Below are positions 23,157 through 30,833 of a stretch of 32,289 nt of DNA, piece after piece; within the stretch, counting starts at the first letter, position 1; the number at the start of each line of letters is the position of its first letter. The translations under genes were made by a program, and so were the position numbers. This DNA is from Actinomycetes bacterium (lineage in GTDB: Bacteria > Actinomycetota > Acidimicrobiia > Acidimicrobiales > Acidimicrobilacustridaceae), in the NCBI GenBank assembly GCA_029782025.1, contig JAKOVR010000047.1:1-32289 (forward strand). Direction: 5' to 3'. The notes under the pieces are model-generated. The model saw nothing but the letters and a program-made list of their open reading frames with translations. It did no database searches and was not told the origin of the DNA.

Positions 23157-23888
23157 TCAGCCGAACATGGCGAGCCACTCGCGCTCGGTCTTGGGCTTGA
23201 AGACGAAGTTCCACTGCCGGGTCTCGCCCATGCTGGCGAACGGCTCGGCCGAGTAGAGGTGCCCGGGGAAGAGGAGGGCGTCGTCGGGGACCTTGGCCAG
23301 GCGCTGGGTGAGGCTCTGGTAGAGGGCGGCCGGGTCGCCGCCGGGCAGGTCGGTGCGGCCGCACCCTTCGAGGAAGAGCGTGTCGCCGGCCACCAGCCGG
23401 TTGGCCACCAGGAAGCACTGGCTGCCCGGCGTGTGGCCCGGGGTGTGGATGAGCTCGATCGGGATGTCGCCGACCATGACGATGTCGCCACTGGTGTGCT
23501 CGACCAGATCGGAGCTCGAGGCCTCGGTGACCCGCTGCACCCACGGGCTCTCGTCCTGCTGGACGTGGATGGGGCAGGGGTGGATCGTGAGGAGCTCGCG
23601 CACCCCGGAGATGCGGTAGCCCATCATGTCGCCGCCGACGTGGTCGGCGTGGTAGTGGGTGGCGAGCGCCCCGACGATCCGCATGTCGTCGGCCGCCGCC
23701 ACGTCGAGGATGCCCTTGATGTCGTAGGCGGGGTCGATCACCACCGCCTCCCCCGTCTCCCGGTCGCCGACCAGGTAGACGAAGTTGACCATCTGGCGGG
23801 CGACGGGGTCGGTGCGGGCGATGTCGCGCCCGGCCAGGAGCTGACGGAAGTAGAGGCGGTCGTCGGGACCGGCATCGGGATCGGCCAT
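23157..23888 (-). CDS. MBL-fold metallo-hydrolase (glyoxalase II/ETHE1-like)
   Basis: 243 residues. THYHADHVGGD near residue 83 is the T-H-x-H-x-D-H zinc motif, HTPGHTPGS the second histidine, and AGDTLFLEGCGRTDLPGGD plus LLFPGHLYS complete the site. VVIDPAYDIKGIL and GRTDLPGGD are typical of the persulfide dioxygenase/glyoxalase II neighbourhood; either thioester hydrolysis or sulfur chemistry is possible. ATG 23888 stands seven nt from TAGCGT on the minus strand, so the message is probably leaderless. It is divergent from the VOC gene at 23973. Confidence 0.9.
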   Translation of the reverse strand: MADPDAGPDDRLYFRQLLAGRDIARTDPVARQMVNFVYLVGDRETGEAVVIDPAYDIKGILDVAAADDMRIVGALATHYHADHVGGDMMGYRISGVRELLTIHPCPIHVQQDESPWVQRVTEASSSDLVEHTSGDIVMVGDIPIELIHTPGHTPGSQCFLVANRLVAGDTLFLEGCGRTDLPGGDPAALYQSLTQRLAKVPDDALLFPGHLYSAEPFASMGETRQWNFVFKPKTEREWLAMFG

Positions 23889-23895
23889 GACCTGC

Positions 23896-23901
23896 ACGCT
23901 A
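23896..23901 (-). promoter_or_regulatory. -10 hexamer TAGCGT for the MBL hydrolase
   Basis: Seven nt upstream of ATG 23888; leaderless pattern. Confidence 0.45.
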
Positions 23902-23960
23902 CCGGCCCGCCGTGCCGGCCACCGCCGCTCGGACCGCCGACCGCCGGACCGCCGGTGTGC

Positions 23961-23966
23961 TACGAC
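23961..23966 (+). promoter_or_regulatory. -10 hexamer TACGAC for the VOC gene
   Basis: Six nt upstream of ATG 23973 with no Shine-Dalgarno. Confidence 0.45.
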
Positions 23967-23972
23967 CGACGC

Positions 23973-24398
23973 ATGGAACCCCGCATCTCGCTCGTCACCC
24001 TCGGCTGCCGGGACACGGCCCGGGCCCGGGCCTTCTACGAGGCGCTGGGCTGGACCGGCACCTCCCCCGACGGCGAGGTGGTGTTCATCCAGGCCGGGGC
24101 GATGGTCCTGGCCCTGTGGGACCGAGGCCTGCTGGCGGCCGATACCGCCGTCCCCGATGGTGGCGGGTGGGGCGGCGTGACCCTGGCCCACAACGTGGCG
24201 ACGCCCGAGGCGGTCGACGCCGTGCTGGCGGCGGCGGCCTCGGCCGGCGCCACCATCGCCCGACCGCCCGCGGCCACCGAGTGGGGCGGCTACTCGGGGG
24301 TGTTCGTCGACACCGAGGGCCACCCGTGGGAGGTGGCGCACAATCCGCACTGGCGCCTCGGGCCCGACGGCGCCGTCCACCTCCCGCCCTCGACCTGA
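23973..24398 (+). CDS. VOC family (glyoxalase/bleomycin resistance-like) protein
   Basis: 141 residues forming two beta-alpha-beta-beta-beta modules. ISLVTLGCRDTARARAFYEALGW opens the first and VFVDTEGHPWEVAHNPHW closes the second, with the usual metal-ligand type Glu in the last strand. Such proteins bind or convert small electrophiles, antibiotics or vicinal oxygen compounds; the partner cannot be told from the sequence. ATG 23973 matches a leaderless -10. It is followed by 107 nt before the ketopantoate-reductase-like gene. Confidence 0.88.
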   Translation: MEPRISLVTLGCRDTARARAFYEALGWTGTSPDGEVVFIQAGAMVLALWDRGLLAADTAVPDGGGWGGVTLAHNVATPEAVDAVLAAAASAGATIARPPAATEWGGYSGVFVDTEGHPWEVAHNPHWRLGPDGAVHLPPST

Positions 24399-24493
24399 GC
24401 CCGCGGGTCACCGCTCGGGCCCGGCGCCGGCCCACCGCTCGCGCCCACCGTTCGGGCCCGGCCTGGCCGCGGGAGCGGCGCGGCAGGCGCCGG

Positions 24494-24499
24494 TAGGGT
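24494..24499 (+). promoter_or_regulatory. -10 hexamer TAGGGT
   Basis: Six nt upstream of ATG 24506. The 107-nt gap before it holds only GC-rich imperfect repeats of CACCGYTCG. Confidence 0.55.
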
Positions 24500-24505
24500 A
24501 CGGCC

Positions 24506-25465
24506 ATGCCCGACGGATCGCCGGCTCGCTCCTACGCCGTCATCGGCCTCGGCGCCATCGGCGGCTACTACGGCGGCCGCCTCGCCGCCGCTGGGCATCC
24601 CGTGCGGTTCCTCGTCCGGTCCGAGCTCGCTGCCATCCGGGCCGGCGGCCTCACCGTGACCTCCCCCCACGGCGACATCCGCCTGCCCGAGATCGAGGCG
24701 TGGGACTCGGCGGGCGAGGTGCCGGAGAGCGACGTGGTCGTGGTGGCGGTGAAGACGACCGACACGCCCGGCGTGCTCGACGACGTGCGCCGCCTGATCG
24801 GTCCGTCCACCCAGGCCGTGCTCGTCCTCCAGAACGGCCTCGGGGTCGAGGAGGTGGTGGCGGCCGCCGCGGGTGACACGCCGGTGGTCGGCGGGATGTG
24901 CTTCATCTGCTCCCACAAGGAGGGGCCCGGCCGCATCCGCCACCTCGACTACGGCGCCGTCACCGTCGGGCGGTGGGCGCCGGGCTACGCGCCGATGGGC
25001 GTGACGCCGGAGGTGGAGGCCGTCGCCGCCGACCTCGAGGGTGCCGGCCTCCCGGTCAACCGGCTGCCCGAGCTCGGCGTCGGGCGGTGGAAGAAGCTGG
25101 TGTGGAACATCCCCTACAACGGGCTGTCCGTCGTGCTCGACGCCGGCACCGACGAGCTCATGGCCGACCCGGTCACCCGCAGCCTCGTGGCCGACCTGAT
25201 GGCCGAGGTCGTGGCCGGCGCCGCGGCCTGCGGCCATGCCGTCGACCCGACCTTCATCGACACGATGCTCCGCGACACCGACGCCATGACGCCCTACGCC
25301 CCGAGCATGAAGCTCGACTACGACGCCCGCCGCACGCTCGAGCTCCCGGCCATCTACGCCGCGCCCACCGCGGCGGCGCGCGCCGCAGGCACCCCGATGG
25401 TCCGCACCGAGGCCCTCCACCGCCAGCTCGCCTTCCTCGACCGGCGCAACCGGGCCCTCGCCTGA
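24506..25465 (+). CDS. panE: 2-dehydropantoate 2-reductase family protein
   Basis: 319 residues. Reduces ketopantoate to pantoate with NADPH on the way to pantothenate and CoA, if it is a true PanE. The N-terminal Rossmann motif is VIGLGAIGGYYGGRLA, NGLGVEE follows the second part, and the catalytic Lys lies in RWKKLVWNIPYNGLS, followed by the helical C-terminal domain. The family contains many paralogues with other 2-oxoacid substrates, and panB/panC are not nearby, so the symbol is tentative. ATG 24506 fits a leaderless TAGGGT. Its stop is 14 nt from the convergent PaaX-like gene. Confidence 0.85.
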   Translation: MPDGSPARSYAVIGLGAIGGYYGGRLAAAGHPVRFLVRSELAAIRAGGLTVTSPHGDIRLPEIEAWDSAGEVPESDVVVVAVKTTDTPGVLDDVRRLIGPSTQAVLVLQNGLGVEEVVAAAAGDTPVVGGMCFICSHKEGPGRIRHLDYGAVTVGRWAPGYAPMGVTPEVEAVAADLEGAGLPVNRLPELGVGRWKKLVWNIPYNGLSVVLDAGTDELMADPVTRSLVADLMAEVVAGAAACGHAVDPTFIDTMLRDTDAMTPYAPSMKLDYDARRTLELPAIYAAPTAAARAAGTPMVRTEALHRQLAFLDRRNRALA

Positions 25466-25479
25466 CGCCCGGCGGCGGG

Positions 25480-26286
25480 TCAGGGCTGGGCCACGAACCA
25501 GGAGCGCAGGACGTCCTTGTAGGCCGCGTCGAACTCGTCGTAGTCCGCTCGCAGCCCGGCCCCGGGCCAGCGGCGCGGGAGCAGCTCGGCCGGCAGCTCG
25601 GGATCGGCGAGCAGGTGGCGCAACACCGCGGCGGAGAGGACGAACCCTTCGGCCAGCACGCTCGTGTCGCCGGCCCGCAAGGGCCGCAGCAGGGGCATGA
25701 AGGCCGACCGCAGCGCCTCGGCGCCGGCCGCCCAGGCGTCGACATCCCAGAGCGTGGCCACGAGCGTGCCGGCATCGACCTCGGGGCGGGCGGTGGCCCA
25801 GGTGCACTGGCCGTCGGCCACGGCCCGGGCCCCGGCGAAGCGGTCGCGGGGGAGGTTGGCGGGGCGGAGCCACACGCCTTCGCGCCACTCGGCCAGCTTG
25901 AGCCGCCGCATGGCCTCGCGCAGCGCCGTCCGTTGCGCCGCCGGGCGCCGGTCGGCCACCACCACGGCGAGCTCCCAGTCGCCCGCCCACTGCCGCGGCC
26001 CGGTCGCCCGGCTGGCCTGCTGTCGGGCCTGGCGTTCGAGGAGCGGGCCCACGAGGCGGTAGCCGTCGCCCTCCGCCGCCAGCTCCCCGGCGGCGGCCAT
26101 GCGGGAGATGGCGGTGCGCACGGTGCCGGGGCTGAGGCCGAAGAGCTCACCGCAGCGCACGAGCAACCGCGTCGGCAACCACGGCGGGTCGGTGCCGAGC
26201 AGCGTGCTGGCCAGGACGGAGCGGGCCGTGAGCGGCCTGGCTCCGGCCAGCGCGGCCACGTCCTCGATATTACGCGATTGCATCAT
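25480..26286 (-). CDS. PaaX family transcriptional regulator
   Basis: 268 residues. The N-terminal winged helix (TARSVLASTLLGTDPPWLPT, then FGLSPGTVRTAISRMAAAGEL) and the central GDWELAVVVADRR, like the W-ELA strand of PaaX, define the family, whose founding member represses phenylacetate catabolism through phenylacetyl-CoA. There are no paa genes here; the obvious candidate target is the fatty-acid desaturase starting 26 nt away on the other strand. The start is ATG 26286 (a second Met follows directly). A candidate -10, TACACT, lies ten nt upstream and overlaps the desaturase promoter. Confidence 0.87.
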   Translation of the reverse strand: MMQSRNIEDVAALAGARPLTARSVLASTLLGTDPPWLPTRLLVRCGELFGLSPGTVRTAISRMAAAGELAAEGDGYRLVGPLLERQARQQASRATGPRQWAGDWELAVVVADRRPAAQRTALREAMRRLKLAEWREGVWLRPANLPRDRFAGARAVADGQCTWATARPEVDAGTLVATLWDVDAWAAGAEALRSAFMPLLRPLRAGDTSVLAEGFVLSAAVLRHLLADPELPAELLPRRWPGAGLRADYDEFDAAYKDVLRSWFVAQP

Positions 26287-26304
26287 GTGTTGAAAGAGTG
26301 TAAT
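26269..26304. promoter_or_regulatory. Candidate operator between PaaX-like gene and desaturase
   Basis: Arms ATTACGC (26269-26275) and GTGTAAT (26298-26304) form an inverted repeat with one mismatch and a 22-nt gap, covering both divergent promoters. Binding by the PaaX-like protein is inferred from position only. Confidence 0.4.
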
Positions 26305-26306
26305 GT
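26278..26306 (+). promoter_or_regulatory. Desaturase promoter, overlapping the divergent PaaX-like promoter
   Basis: -35 TTGCAT (26278-26283), 17-nt spacer, -10 TAATGT (26301-26306), six nt before ATG 26313. The minus-strand -10 TACACT (26302-26297) for the PaaX-like gene shares two bases with it. Confidence 0.65.
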
Positions 26307-26312
26307 CCCGGC

Positions 26313-27470
26313 ATGGCCGCCGACCTTCGCCAGCTCACGCACCCGCCGGATGATGCCACCACGGCCGCCCCGGCCGACGATCTCGAGGACGTCGAGGCTT
26401 CCGACGATCCCCGCCAGGCCGCCGCCGGGGCCGATGCCGCCCAATCGGCCGCCGACCTGCGCGACTTCGCTTCAGAGGACGTCGACGGGCCCGACTACCC
26501 CACCGTCGACAGCGCCGGCCGGCGCATGGGTGGCCTGGTCCCGGCGCCCGAGCACCTGCCGAACGTCCTCCCCACCGATCGGCTGACGGCATCGGGCAAG
26601 GCTCGTCCGCCTTTGCGCGACGAGCTCCGCCGCATCCACAACGGCCGCAACGCCGTCAACGTCGTCGGGGTGTGGCTGCAGTCGGTCGGGGTGATCGCGG
26701 TCGCGTGCTGGATCGACCGCTGGTGGGTCTGGCCGATCGCCTTCCTCCTCGTGGGGCGCTGCTTCGCCCTGTTCTCGATCCTCGGCCACGAGGGCGCCCA
26801 CCGCCTGCTGTTCTCCAAGAAGAAGGTCAACGACCTCGTCGGCAAGGTGCTCGTGGCCTACCCGGCCTTCGTGCCCTTCGACGCCTACCGACGCAGCCAC
26901 TTCGCCCACCACAAGGACGAGTTCGGCCCGGCCGAGCCCGACCACAACCTCTACAACGGCTACCCGATCCCCGCCGCTTCGTGGCGGCGCAAGCTCTGGC
27001 GCGACGCCCGGGGCAGCTCGGGCTGGAAGAACCTGAAGGGCCTGGCCTACGCCTGGCGCAGCGAGTCGGCCCGCCCCGTGGCGGCCAAGATCACCGCGGC
27101 GCAGGTCGTCGTGTGGGCCGGGCTCTGGCTGGCCTTCGGCCGCTGGTGGCTCTACCCGGTGCTGTGGCTGCTCCCGTGGGTCACGGTGTGGCGGGTGATC
27201 AACCGCCTCCGGGCCGTGGCCGAGCACGGCGGCATGACCCGCTCGTCGGACCGGCGCCTCACCACCCACGTGGTGCGTCAGACGTGGCCGGCCCGGTTCT
27301 GGATCGTGCCGTACAACACCGGCTACCACCTCGCCCACCACGTCGACATGGGGGTGCCGTTCCAGCAGCTACCCCGCCTCCACCGGGAGCTGGTCGACGC
27401 CGGGTGGGTCACGCCCGAGATCGAGTACCGCAGCTACACCGCGCTGTGGCGAGCGGCCAGCGCCGGCTGA
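26313..27470 (+). CDS. Fatty acid desaturase, membrane-bound
   Basis: 385 residues. Introduces a double bond into fatty acyl chains with a di-iron centre, in the cytoplasmic membrane. The three histidine clusters are present: HEGAH near residue 157, HFAHH near 196 and HLAHH near 344, plus EHGGM, which contributes in this family. Hydrophobic segments surround them (VWLQSVGVIAVACWI, WVWPIAFLLVG, VVVWAGLWLAFG, LYPVLWLLPW). The first 80 residues are acidic and low in complexity, an unusual extension. The leaderless ATG 26313 is fixed by the -10 six nt upstream. Divergent from a PaaX-like regulator, probably its repressor. The electron donor is not in the window. Confidence 0.92.
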   Translation: MAADLRQLTHPPDDATTAAPADDLEDVEASDDPRQAAAGADAAQSAADLRDFASEDVDGPDYPTVDSAGRRMGGLVPAPEHLPNVLPTDRLTASGKARPPLRDELRRIHNGRNAVNVVGVWLQSVGVIAVACWIDRWWVWPIAFLLVGRCFALFSILGHEGAHRLLFSKKKVNDLVGKVLVAYPAFVPFDAYRRSHFAHHKDEFGPAEPDHNLYNGYPIPAASWRRKLWRDARGSSGWKNLKGLAYAWRSESARPVAAKITAAQVVVWAGLWLAFGRWWLYPVLWLLPWVTVWRVINRLRAVAEHGGMTRSSDRRLTTHVVRQTWPARFWIVPYNTGYHLAHHVDMGVPFQQLPRLHRELVDAGWVTPEIEYRSYTALWRAASAG

Positions 27471-27520
27471 GGCTGGAGCCGCGCCGCCGGCGAGCGCCGG
27501 ATGGTTTCGCGCCCGTGCGG

Positions 27521-27554
27521 CTTCATGAGGGGTTCATCGAGCCATCCGTACCGT
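27521..27554 (+). promoter_or_regulatory. Direct-repeat box with -10 TACCGT upstream of a small membrane protein gene
   Basis: CTTCATGAGGG and GTTCATCGAGC are 11-bp units repeated head to tail (27521-27542), seven nt before TACCGT (27549-27554). Eleven-bp direct repeats of this GTTCA-like form resemble Pho boxes bound by PhoB/PhoP/RegX3-type regulators. Confidence 0.35.
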
Positions 27555-27603
27555 CCGCTCCAGTGACCGCCCACCGGGGGCGGCCTGCGAACGGAGGCTC
27601 ACG

Positions 27604-27891
27604 ATGCCCACCCTGCTCCCCCTGCTCGCCCAGACCGACGCCGCCGACGGTGCGGCCCTCGGTGTCACCGTCGTGGCCGGCGTCATCGGCCTGGCCGCGC
27701 TCGTCTGGTACATCTGGCTCGTCATCGACATGAGCAAGCTGCCCGACGCGGCGTGGGCCGCCTCGGGTCAGAAGAAGGAGCTGTGGCGGGCCCTGTGGGT
27801 CGTCGGGCTGGTGTGCGGCGGCAGCCTCATCATCGGGCTCGTCTACCAGTTCGCCATCCGGCCGAAGGTGCGCCGCGCCGCCGGCGTGTGA
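27604..27891 (+). CDS. Small membrane protein, 95 residues
   Basis: Two transmembrane helices ([21 protein letters not shown] and [20 protein letters not shown]) flank a short loop [20 protein letters not shown]. The loop pattern D-x-x-K-x-P-D-x-x-W-x-x-S-G-Q is shared with the next gene, so the two are diverged tandem copies. The layout resembles small PLDc_N-like membrane proteins; function unknown. GGAGG lies six nt before ATG 27604. A short hairpin follows the stop. Confidence 0.8.
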   Translation: MPTLLPLLAQTDAADGAALGVTVVAGVIGLAALVWYIWLVIDMSKLPDAAWAASGQKKELWRALWVVGLVCGGSLIIGLVYQFAIRPKVRRAAGV

Positions 27892-27904
27892 GGCACGATC
27901 CGGC

Positions 27905-27921
27905 GCACGGTGGCGCCGTGC
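27905..27921 (+). terminator. Hairpin after the 95-residue membrane protein gene
   Basis: GCACGG/CCGTGC stem of 6 bp with a 5-nt loop, 14 nt after the stop and just before a new -10 hexamer. Confidence 0.4.
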
Positions 27922-27926
27922 TGTTC

Positions 27927-27932
27927 TAGGCT
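27927..27932 (+). promoter_or_regulatory. -10 hexamer TAGGCT for the repeat-tail membrane protein
   Basis: It precedes ATG 27965 by 32 nt, leaving room for a leader that contains an AGGTG ribosome site. Confidence 0.35.
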
Positions 27933-27964
27933 TCCGGCGTTCCCTCGTCGAAGATCAGGTGCCC

Positions 27965-28555
27965 ATGAACGCCCTCGTGCTCGCCCAGACCTACACCTAC
28001 CGGTACGACAGCCCACTGGTGTGGGTCGGGTCGATCCTCTTCCTCGGCCTCGGCATCTGGGTGGCGGTCGACGCCAACAAGTACCCGGACTGGGTCTGGG
28101 AGCGGTCGGGCCAGAACAAGATGCTGTGGATGATCATGCCGCCGGTCCTCGGGCTGTGCTGCGGGTGCCTCACCCTCATCCCCGTGCTCATCTACTTCCT
28201 GAACATCAAGAAGAGCCTGGATACGGCCAACGCCGGCGGGCCCGCCGCCTACGGCGCCAACGGGTACGGGCAGCCCTACGGCCAGCCCGGCTACCCGCCG
28301 CCCGGCCAGCCCTATGGCCAGCCCGGCTACGGCCAACCGCCGGCGGCCCCCGGCTACGGCCAGCCCGACGCCGGCACCTACGGCCAGCCCGGCTACGGCC
28401 AGCAGCCCCCCGCTCCCGGCTACGGCCAACCGCCGGCGGCTCCTGGCTACGGCCAGCCCGACGCCGGCACCTACGGCCAGCAGCCTCCCGCTCCGGGCTA
28501 CGGCCAGCCCCCGGCCGACCCGAACCAGCCCCCGCCTTACCCGCCTCAGCAGTAG
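27965..28555 (+). CDS. Membrane protein with Tyr-Gly-Gln-Pro repeat tail
   Basis: 196 residues. Two transmembrane helices ([16 protein letters not shown] and [21 protein letters not shown]) enclose [18 protein letters not shown], paralogous to the loop of the 95-residue protein upstream. From about residue 90 the tail is a repeat of Y-G-Q-P and A-P-G-Y-G-Q, about 100 residues long, containing a 31-residue duplication (DNA period 93 bp). Tails of this type are usually disordered, cytoplasmic and able to self-associate. ATG 27965 is preferred to GTG 27959, which falls inside the AGGTG site. The tail is convergent with larC, 36 nt away. Confidence 0.82.
   Translation: MNALVLAQTYTYRYDSPLVWVGSILFLGLGIWVAVDANKYPDWVWERSGQNKMLWMIMPPVLGLCCGCLTLIPVLIYFLNIKKSLDTANAGGPAAYGANGYGQPYGQPGYPPPGQPYGQPGYGQPPAAPGYGQPDAGTYGQPGYGQQPPAPGYGQPPAAPGYGQPDAGTYGQQPPAPGYGQPPADPNQPPPYPPQQ
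28325..28480 (+). repeat. 93-bp in-frame duplication in the repeat-tail gene
   Basis: 28325-28387 and 28418-28480 are nearly identical (two differences in 63 nt), offset by 93 bp (31 codons). Recent in-frame tandem expansion. Confidence 0.8.
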
Positions 28556-28591
28556 CGGGCCCCGGTGGGGCGCCCCCGGCCGGGCCAGCAC

Positions 28592-29974
28592 TCAGCTGGC
28601 GTCGTCGGGCGGCAGATCCGGGTGCAGTCGCACCGGTTCGGTGTCGTGGCCGCCGCGCCCGTGGTCGTGGTCGTGGTCATGCCCGTGGGTGTGCCCGTGA
28701 CCGTCGGCGTGGTCGTGGTCGTGCCGGCCGTCGACGCCGTGGAGGGGAAGCACCCCGGCCGGGAGCTCGGTGCTCTCGCGGGCCGCGAACTCGGCCATCG
28801 ACCGGACGTCGCGCAGCGACCGACCGAGGCGGCGGGCGACGCGCACGGCGTCGTCGTGCTCGACCTTGACCCGCCCGGCCCCGACCTTGATCCGCACCGG
28901 GTAGCCCTCGACCTCGACCTGGGTCTCGCGCCGGTCGAGCGGCCAGCGGTCGAAGGTGGTCCCCCGGATGCCGAACGATCCTGTCTCGGCCGCCAACACG
29001 TCGCCCACCTGCCGGGCCAGAGCCGGATCGGCCAGGGCCGACACCACGAAGGCGGGCCGGCCCTTCTTCATCACGATGGGGGTGAGCCAGGCGTCGTGGG
29101 CGCCGGCGTCGAGGAGCGACGCCACGGCGTGGGCGAGCTGCTCGCCGGTGGCGTCGTCGACGTTGGCCTCGAGCAGCACGACGGGCTGGCCCGGCTCCCG
29201 GGAGGGAGCGCGGGTGCCGATCACCACCTGGGTGAGGTTGGGGCGGTCGCCGAGCTCGGCCGTGCCGGCCCCGAACCCGGACCGTTCGATCACCATCGGC
29301 GGCATCGGCCCGAAGTCGGAGGCCAGCGACGCCACCAGCGCGGCCCCGGTGGGCGTCGTCAGCTCGATGGGGATGTCGAGGGAGTAGGAGGGCACGCCGG
29401 CCAGCAGCTCCACCACCGCCGGGGCCGGGTTGGGCAGCAGGCCGTGGGCGGCCCGGATCATCCCGATGCCGTTGGCCACCGGGCTCGTCTGCACCTCGTC
29501 GACGCCGAGGAGCTCGAGGGCGGCGCAGGTGCCGACGATGTCGATGATGGCGTCGGTGCCGCCGACCTCGTGGAAGTGCACCGCTTCGGGCGGGCGGCGG
29601 TGGAGCTTGCCCTCGGCCTGGGCCAGTGCGTCGAAGGCGGCCAGCGCCCGCCGCCGCACCCGCTCGGGCAGGCGGGCCTCCTCCACCATGCCGGTGATGT
29701 GGGCGGCGGTGCGGACCACGGTGGAGGGTTCGGCCAGCACGTGGATCTTGGTGGCGCCGATGCCCGATCGCAGCACGGTCTCGGCCTCGAGGGCCCACCC
29801 GCCGACCGGGAGCTGCTCGCAGATGGCGCGCACCTCGTCGAGGTCGGCGCCGGCATCGACGAGCGCCCCGAGGGCCATGTCCCCGGCGATCCCGCTGAAG
29901 CAGTGGAACCAGGCGACGGTGACCGGTCCGTCCGGGTCGGGCGGGTCGGATGCGGAGGGGGCCGGCGCGGTCAT
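28592..29974 (-). CDS. larC: Nickel pincer cofactor biosynthesis protein LarC
   Basis: 460 residues in one uninterrupted frame. LarC inserts nickel into the sulfur-modified pyridinium cofactor used by lactate racemase LarA and its relatives, consuming CTP. The start (WFHCFSGIAGDMALGALVDAG) and HFHEVGGTDAIIDIVG are hallmark LarC motifs; LEANVDDATGEQLAHAV and WLTPIVMKKGRP open the second half. In some Firmicutes larC is split and joined by frameshift; here it is a single gene. The C-terminal 44 residues carry eleven histidines in an HDHDH/GHGHTHGHDHD tract, a probable nickel store. ATG 29974 overlaps the larB stop (ATGA), so the two are translationally coupled. Confidence 0.93.
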   Translation of the reverse strand: MTAPAPSASDPPDPDGPVTVAWFHCFSGIAGDMALGALVDAGADLDEVRAICEQLPVGGWALEAETVLRSGIGATKIHVLAEPSTVVRTAAHITGMVEEARLPERVRRRALAAFDALAQAEGKLHRRPPEAVHFHEVGGTDAIIDIVGTCAALELLGVDEVQTSPVANGIGMIRAAHGLLPNPAPAVVELLAGVPSYSLDIPIELTTPTGAALVASLASDFGPMPPMVIERSGFGAGTAELGDRPNLTQVVIGTRAPSREPGQPVVLLEANVDDATGEQLAHAVASLLDAGAHDAWLTPIVMKKGRPAFVVSALADPALARQVGDVLAAETGSFGIRGTTFDRWPLDRRETQVEVEGYPVRIKVGAGRVKVEHDDAVRVARRLGRSLRDVRSMAEFAARESTELPAGVLPLHGVDGRHDHDHADGHGHTHGHDHDHDHGRGGHDTEPVRLHPDLPPDDAS

Positions 29975-30825
29975 CGGCCGATCCGGTGATCGACGACCGA
30001 ACCGGCATCGGCCTCGGCCTCGCTGGGCAGGGGCAGGGTCGGCCGGACGCCGGCCCGGTCGCGGGCGCCGAGGAGGCGGACCACGGCGCAGGCCGCCCCG
30101 AAGCCGTTGTCGATCCCCACGACGGTGAGGCCGCTGGCGCACGACGCCAGCATCGCCAGCAGGGCGGTGACGCCCTCGAAGCTCGACCCGTAGCCGGTGC
30201 TGGTGGGCACGGCGATCACCGGGGCGGCGGTGAGCCCCCCGACCACGCTGGCCAGCGCCCCTTCCATGCCCGCGGCCACCACGACGGCATCGGCCGTGGC
30301 CAGCTCGCCCACCGTGTCGAGGATGCGGTGCAGCCCGGCCACACCGACGTCGGTGATGCGCACCGGGTCGACGCCGTGGGCGAGGAGCGTGGCCGCGCAC
30401 TCGTCGGCCACGGCGAGGTCGGCCGTGCCGGCGGTGAGCACCAGCACCCGGTCGGGGCGCACCGGTCGGGGGCGCCACACCAGCGTGGCGGCCGAGCCCC
30501 CGGTGAGGACGTCGGGGGCCGGGTTCACGGCGACGGTCGCCGCCACCTGGGCGGCGTCGGCGCGGGACAGGACCACGGGAGCATCGCCGGGCTGGGCCAG
30601 GAGCTCGGCCACGATCGCCGCGCACTGGGCCGGTTCCTTGCCCGGCGCGTAGACGGCCTCGCCCATCCCCTGGCGGAGGGCCCGGTGGTGGTCGACGCGG
30701 GCGAACCCGAGGTCGGCGTAGGGCAGGGTGCGGAGCTGCTCGACCGCGGCATCGGCGCTGAGCGCTCCGGACCGCACGGCGTCGAGCAAAGCCCGGAGGG
30801 CGGGTTCGTCCACGCCGAATAGCAT
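29971..30825 (-). CDS. larB: Nickel pincer cofactor biosynthesis protein LarB
   Basis: 284 residues. LarB carboxylates and hydrolyses nicotinic acid adenine dinucleotide to the pyridinium dicarboxylate that starts nickel-pincer synthesis. The C-terminal half has the AIR-carboxylase-like fold with AVPTSTGYGSSFEGVTALLAML and VVGIDNGFGAA; the N-terminal half shows DLGFARVDHHRALRQGMGEAVYA, with the LarB ARxDHxR motif. ATG 30825 gives a normal N-terminus; ATG 30852 is also open but lies inside pheA. Divergent from pheA with only eight nt between starts. LarE and LarA are not in the window. Confidence 0.93.
   Translation of the reverse strand: MLFGVDEPALRALLDAVRSGALSADAAVEQLRTLPYADLGFARVDHHRALRQGMGEAVYAPGKEPAQCAAIVAELLAQPGDAPVVLSRADAAQVAATVAVNPAPDVLTGGSAATLVWRPRPVRPDRVLVLTAGTADLAVADECAATLLAHGVDPVRITDVGVAGLHRILDTVGELATADAVVVAAGMEGALASVVGGLTAAPVIAVPTSTGYGSSFEGVTALLAMLASCASGLTVVGIDNGFGAACAVVRLLGARDRAGVRPTLPLPSEAEADAGSVVDHRIGR
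30820..30825 (+). promoter_or_regulatory. -10 hexamer TAGCAT for pheA, inside the larB start codon
   Basis: Eight nt before GTG 30834; it overlaps the ATG of divergent larB, so the promoters of the two genes must interpenetrate. Confidence 0.4.
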
Positions 30826-30833
30826 GCTCGTTC

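Noticed and set aside
24409..24461. Three CACCGYTCG-containing repeats before the ketopantoate reductase gene
   Set aside because: Short, unequal spacing (24 and 13 nt) and ordinary GC-rich composition; not convincing as an operator array or CRISPR.
28660..28735. GTGGTC-type simple repeat
   Set aside because: It is the coding sequence of the histidine-rich tail of LarC, not a separate repeat element.
28592..29974. Programmed frameshift in larC
   Set aside because: The frame is continuous over 460 codons with motifs in both halves; no slippage is needed.
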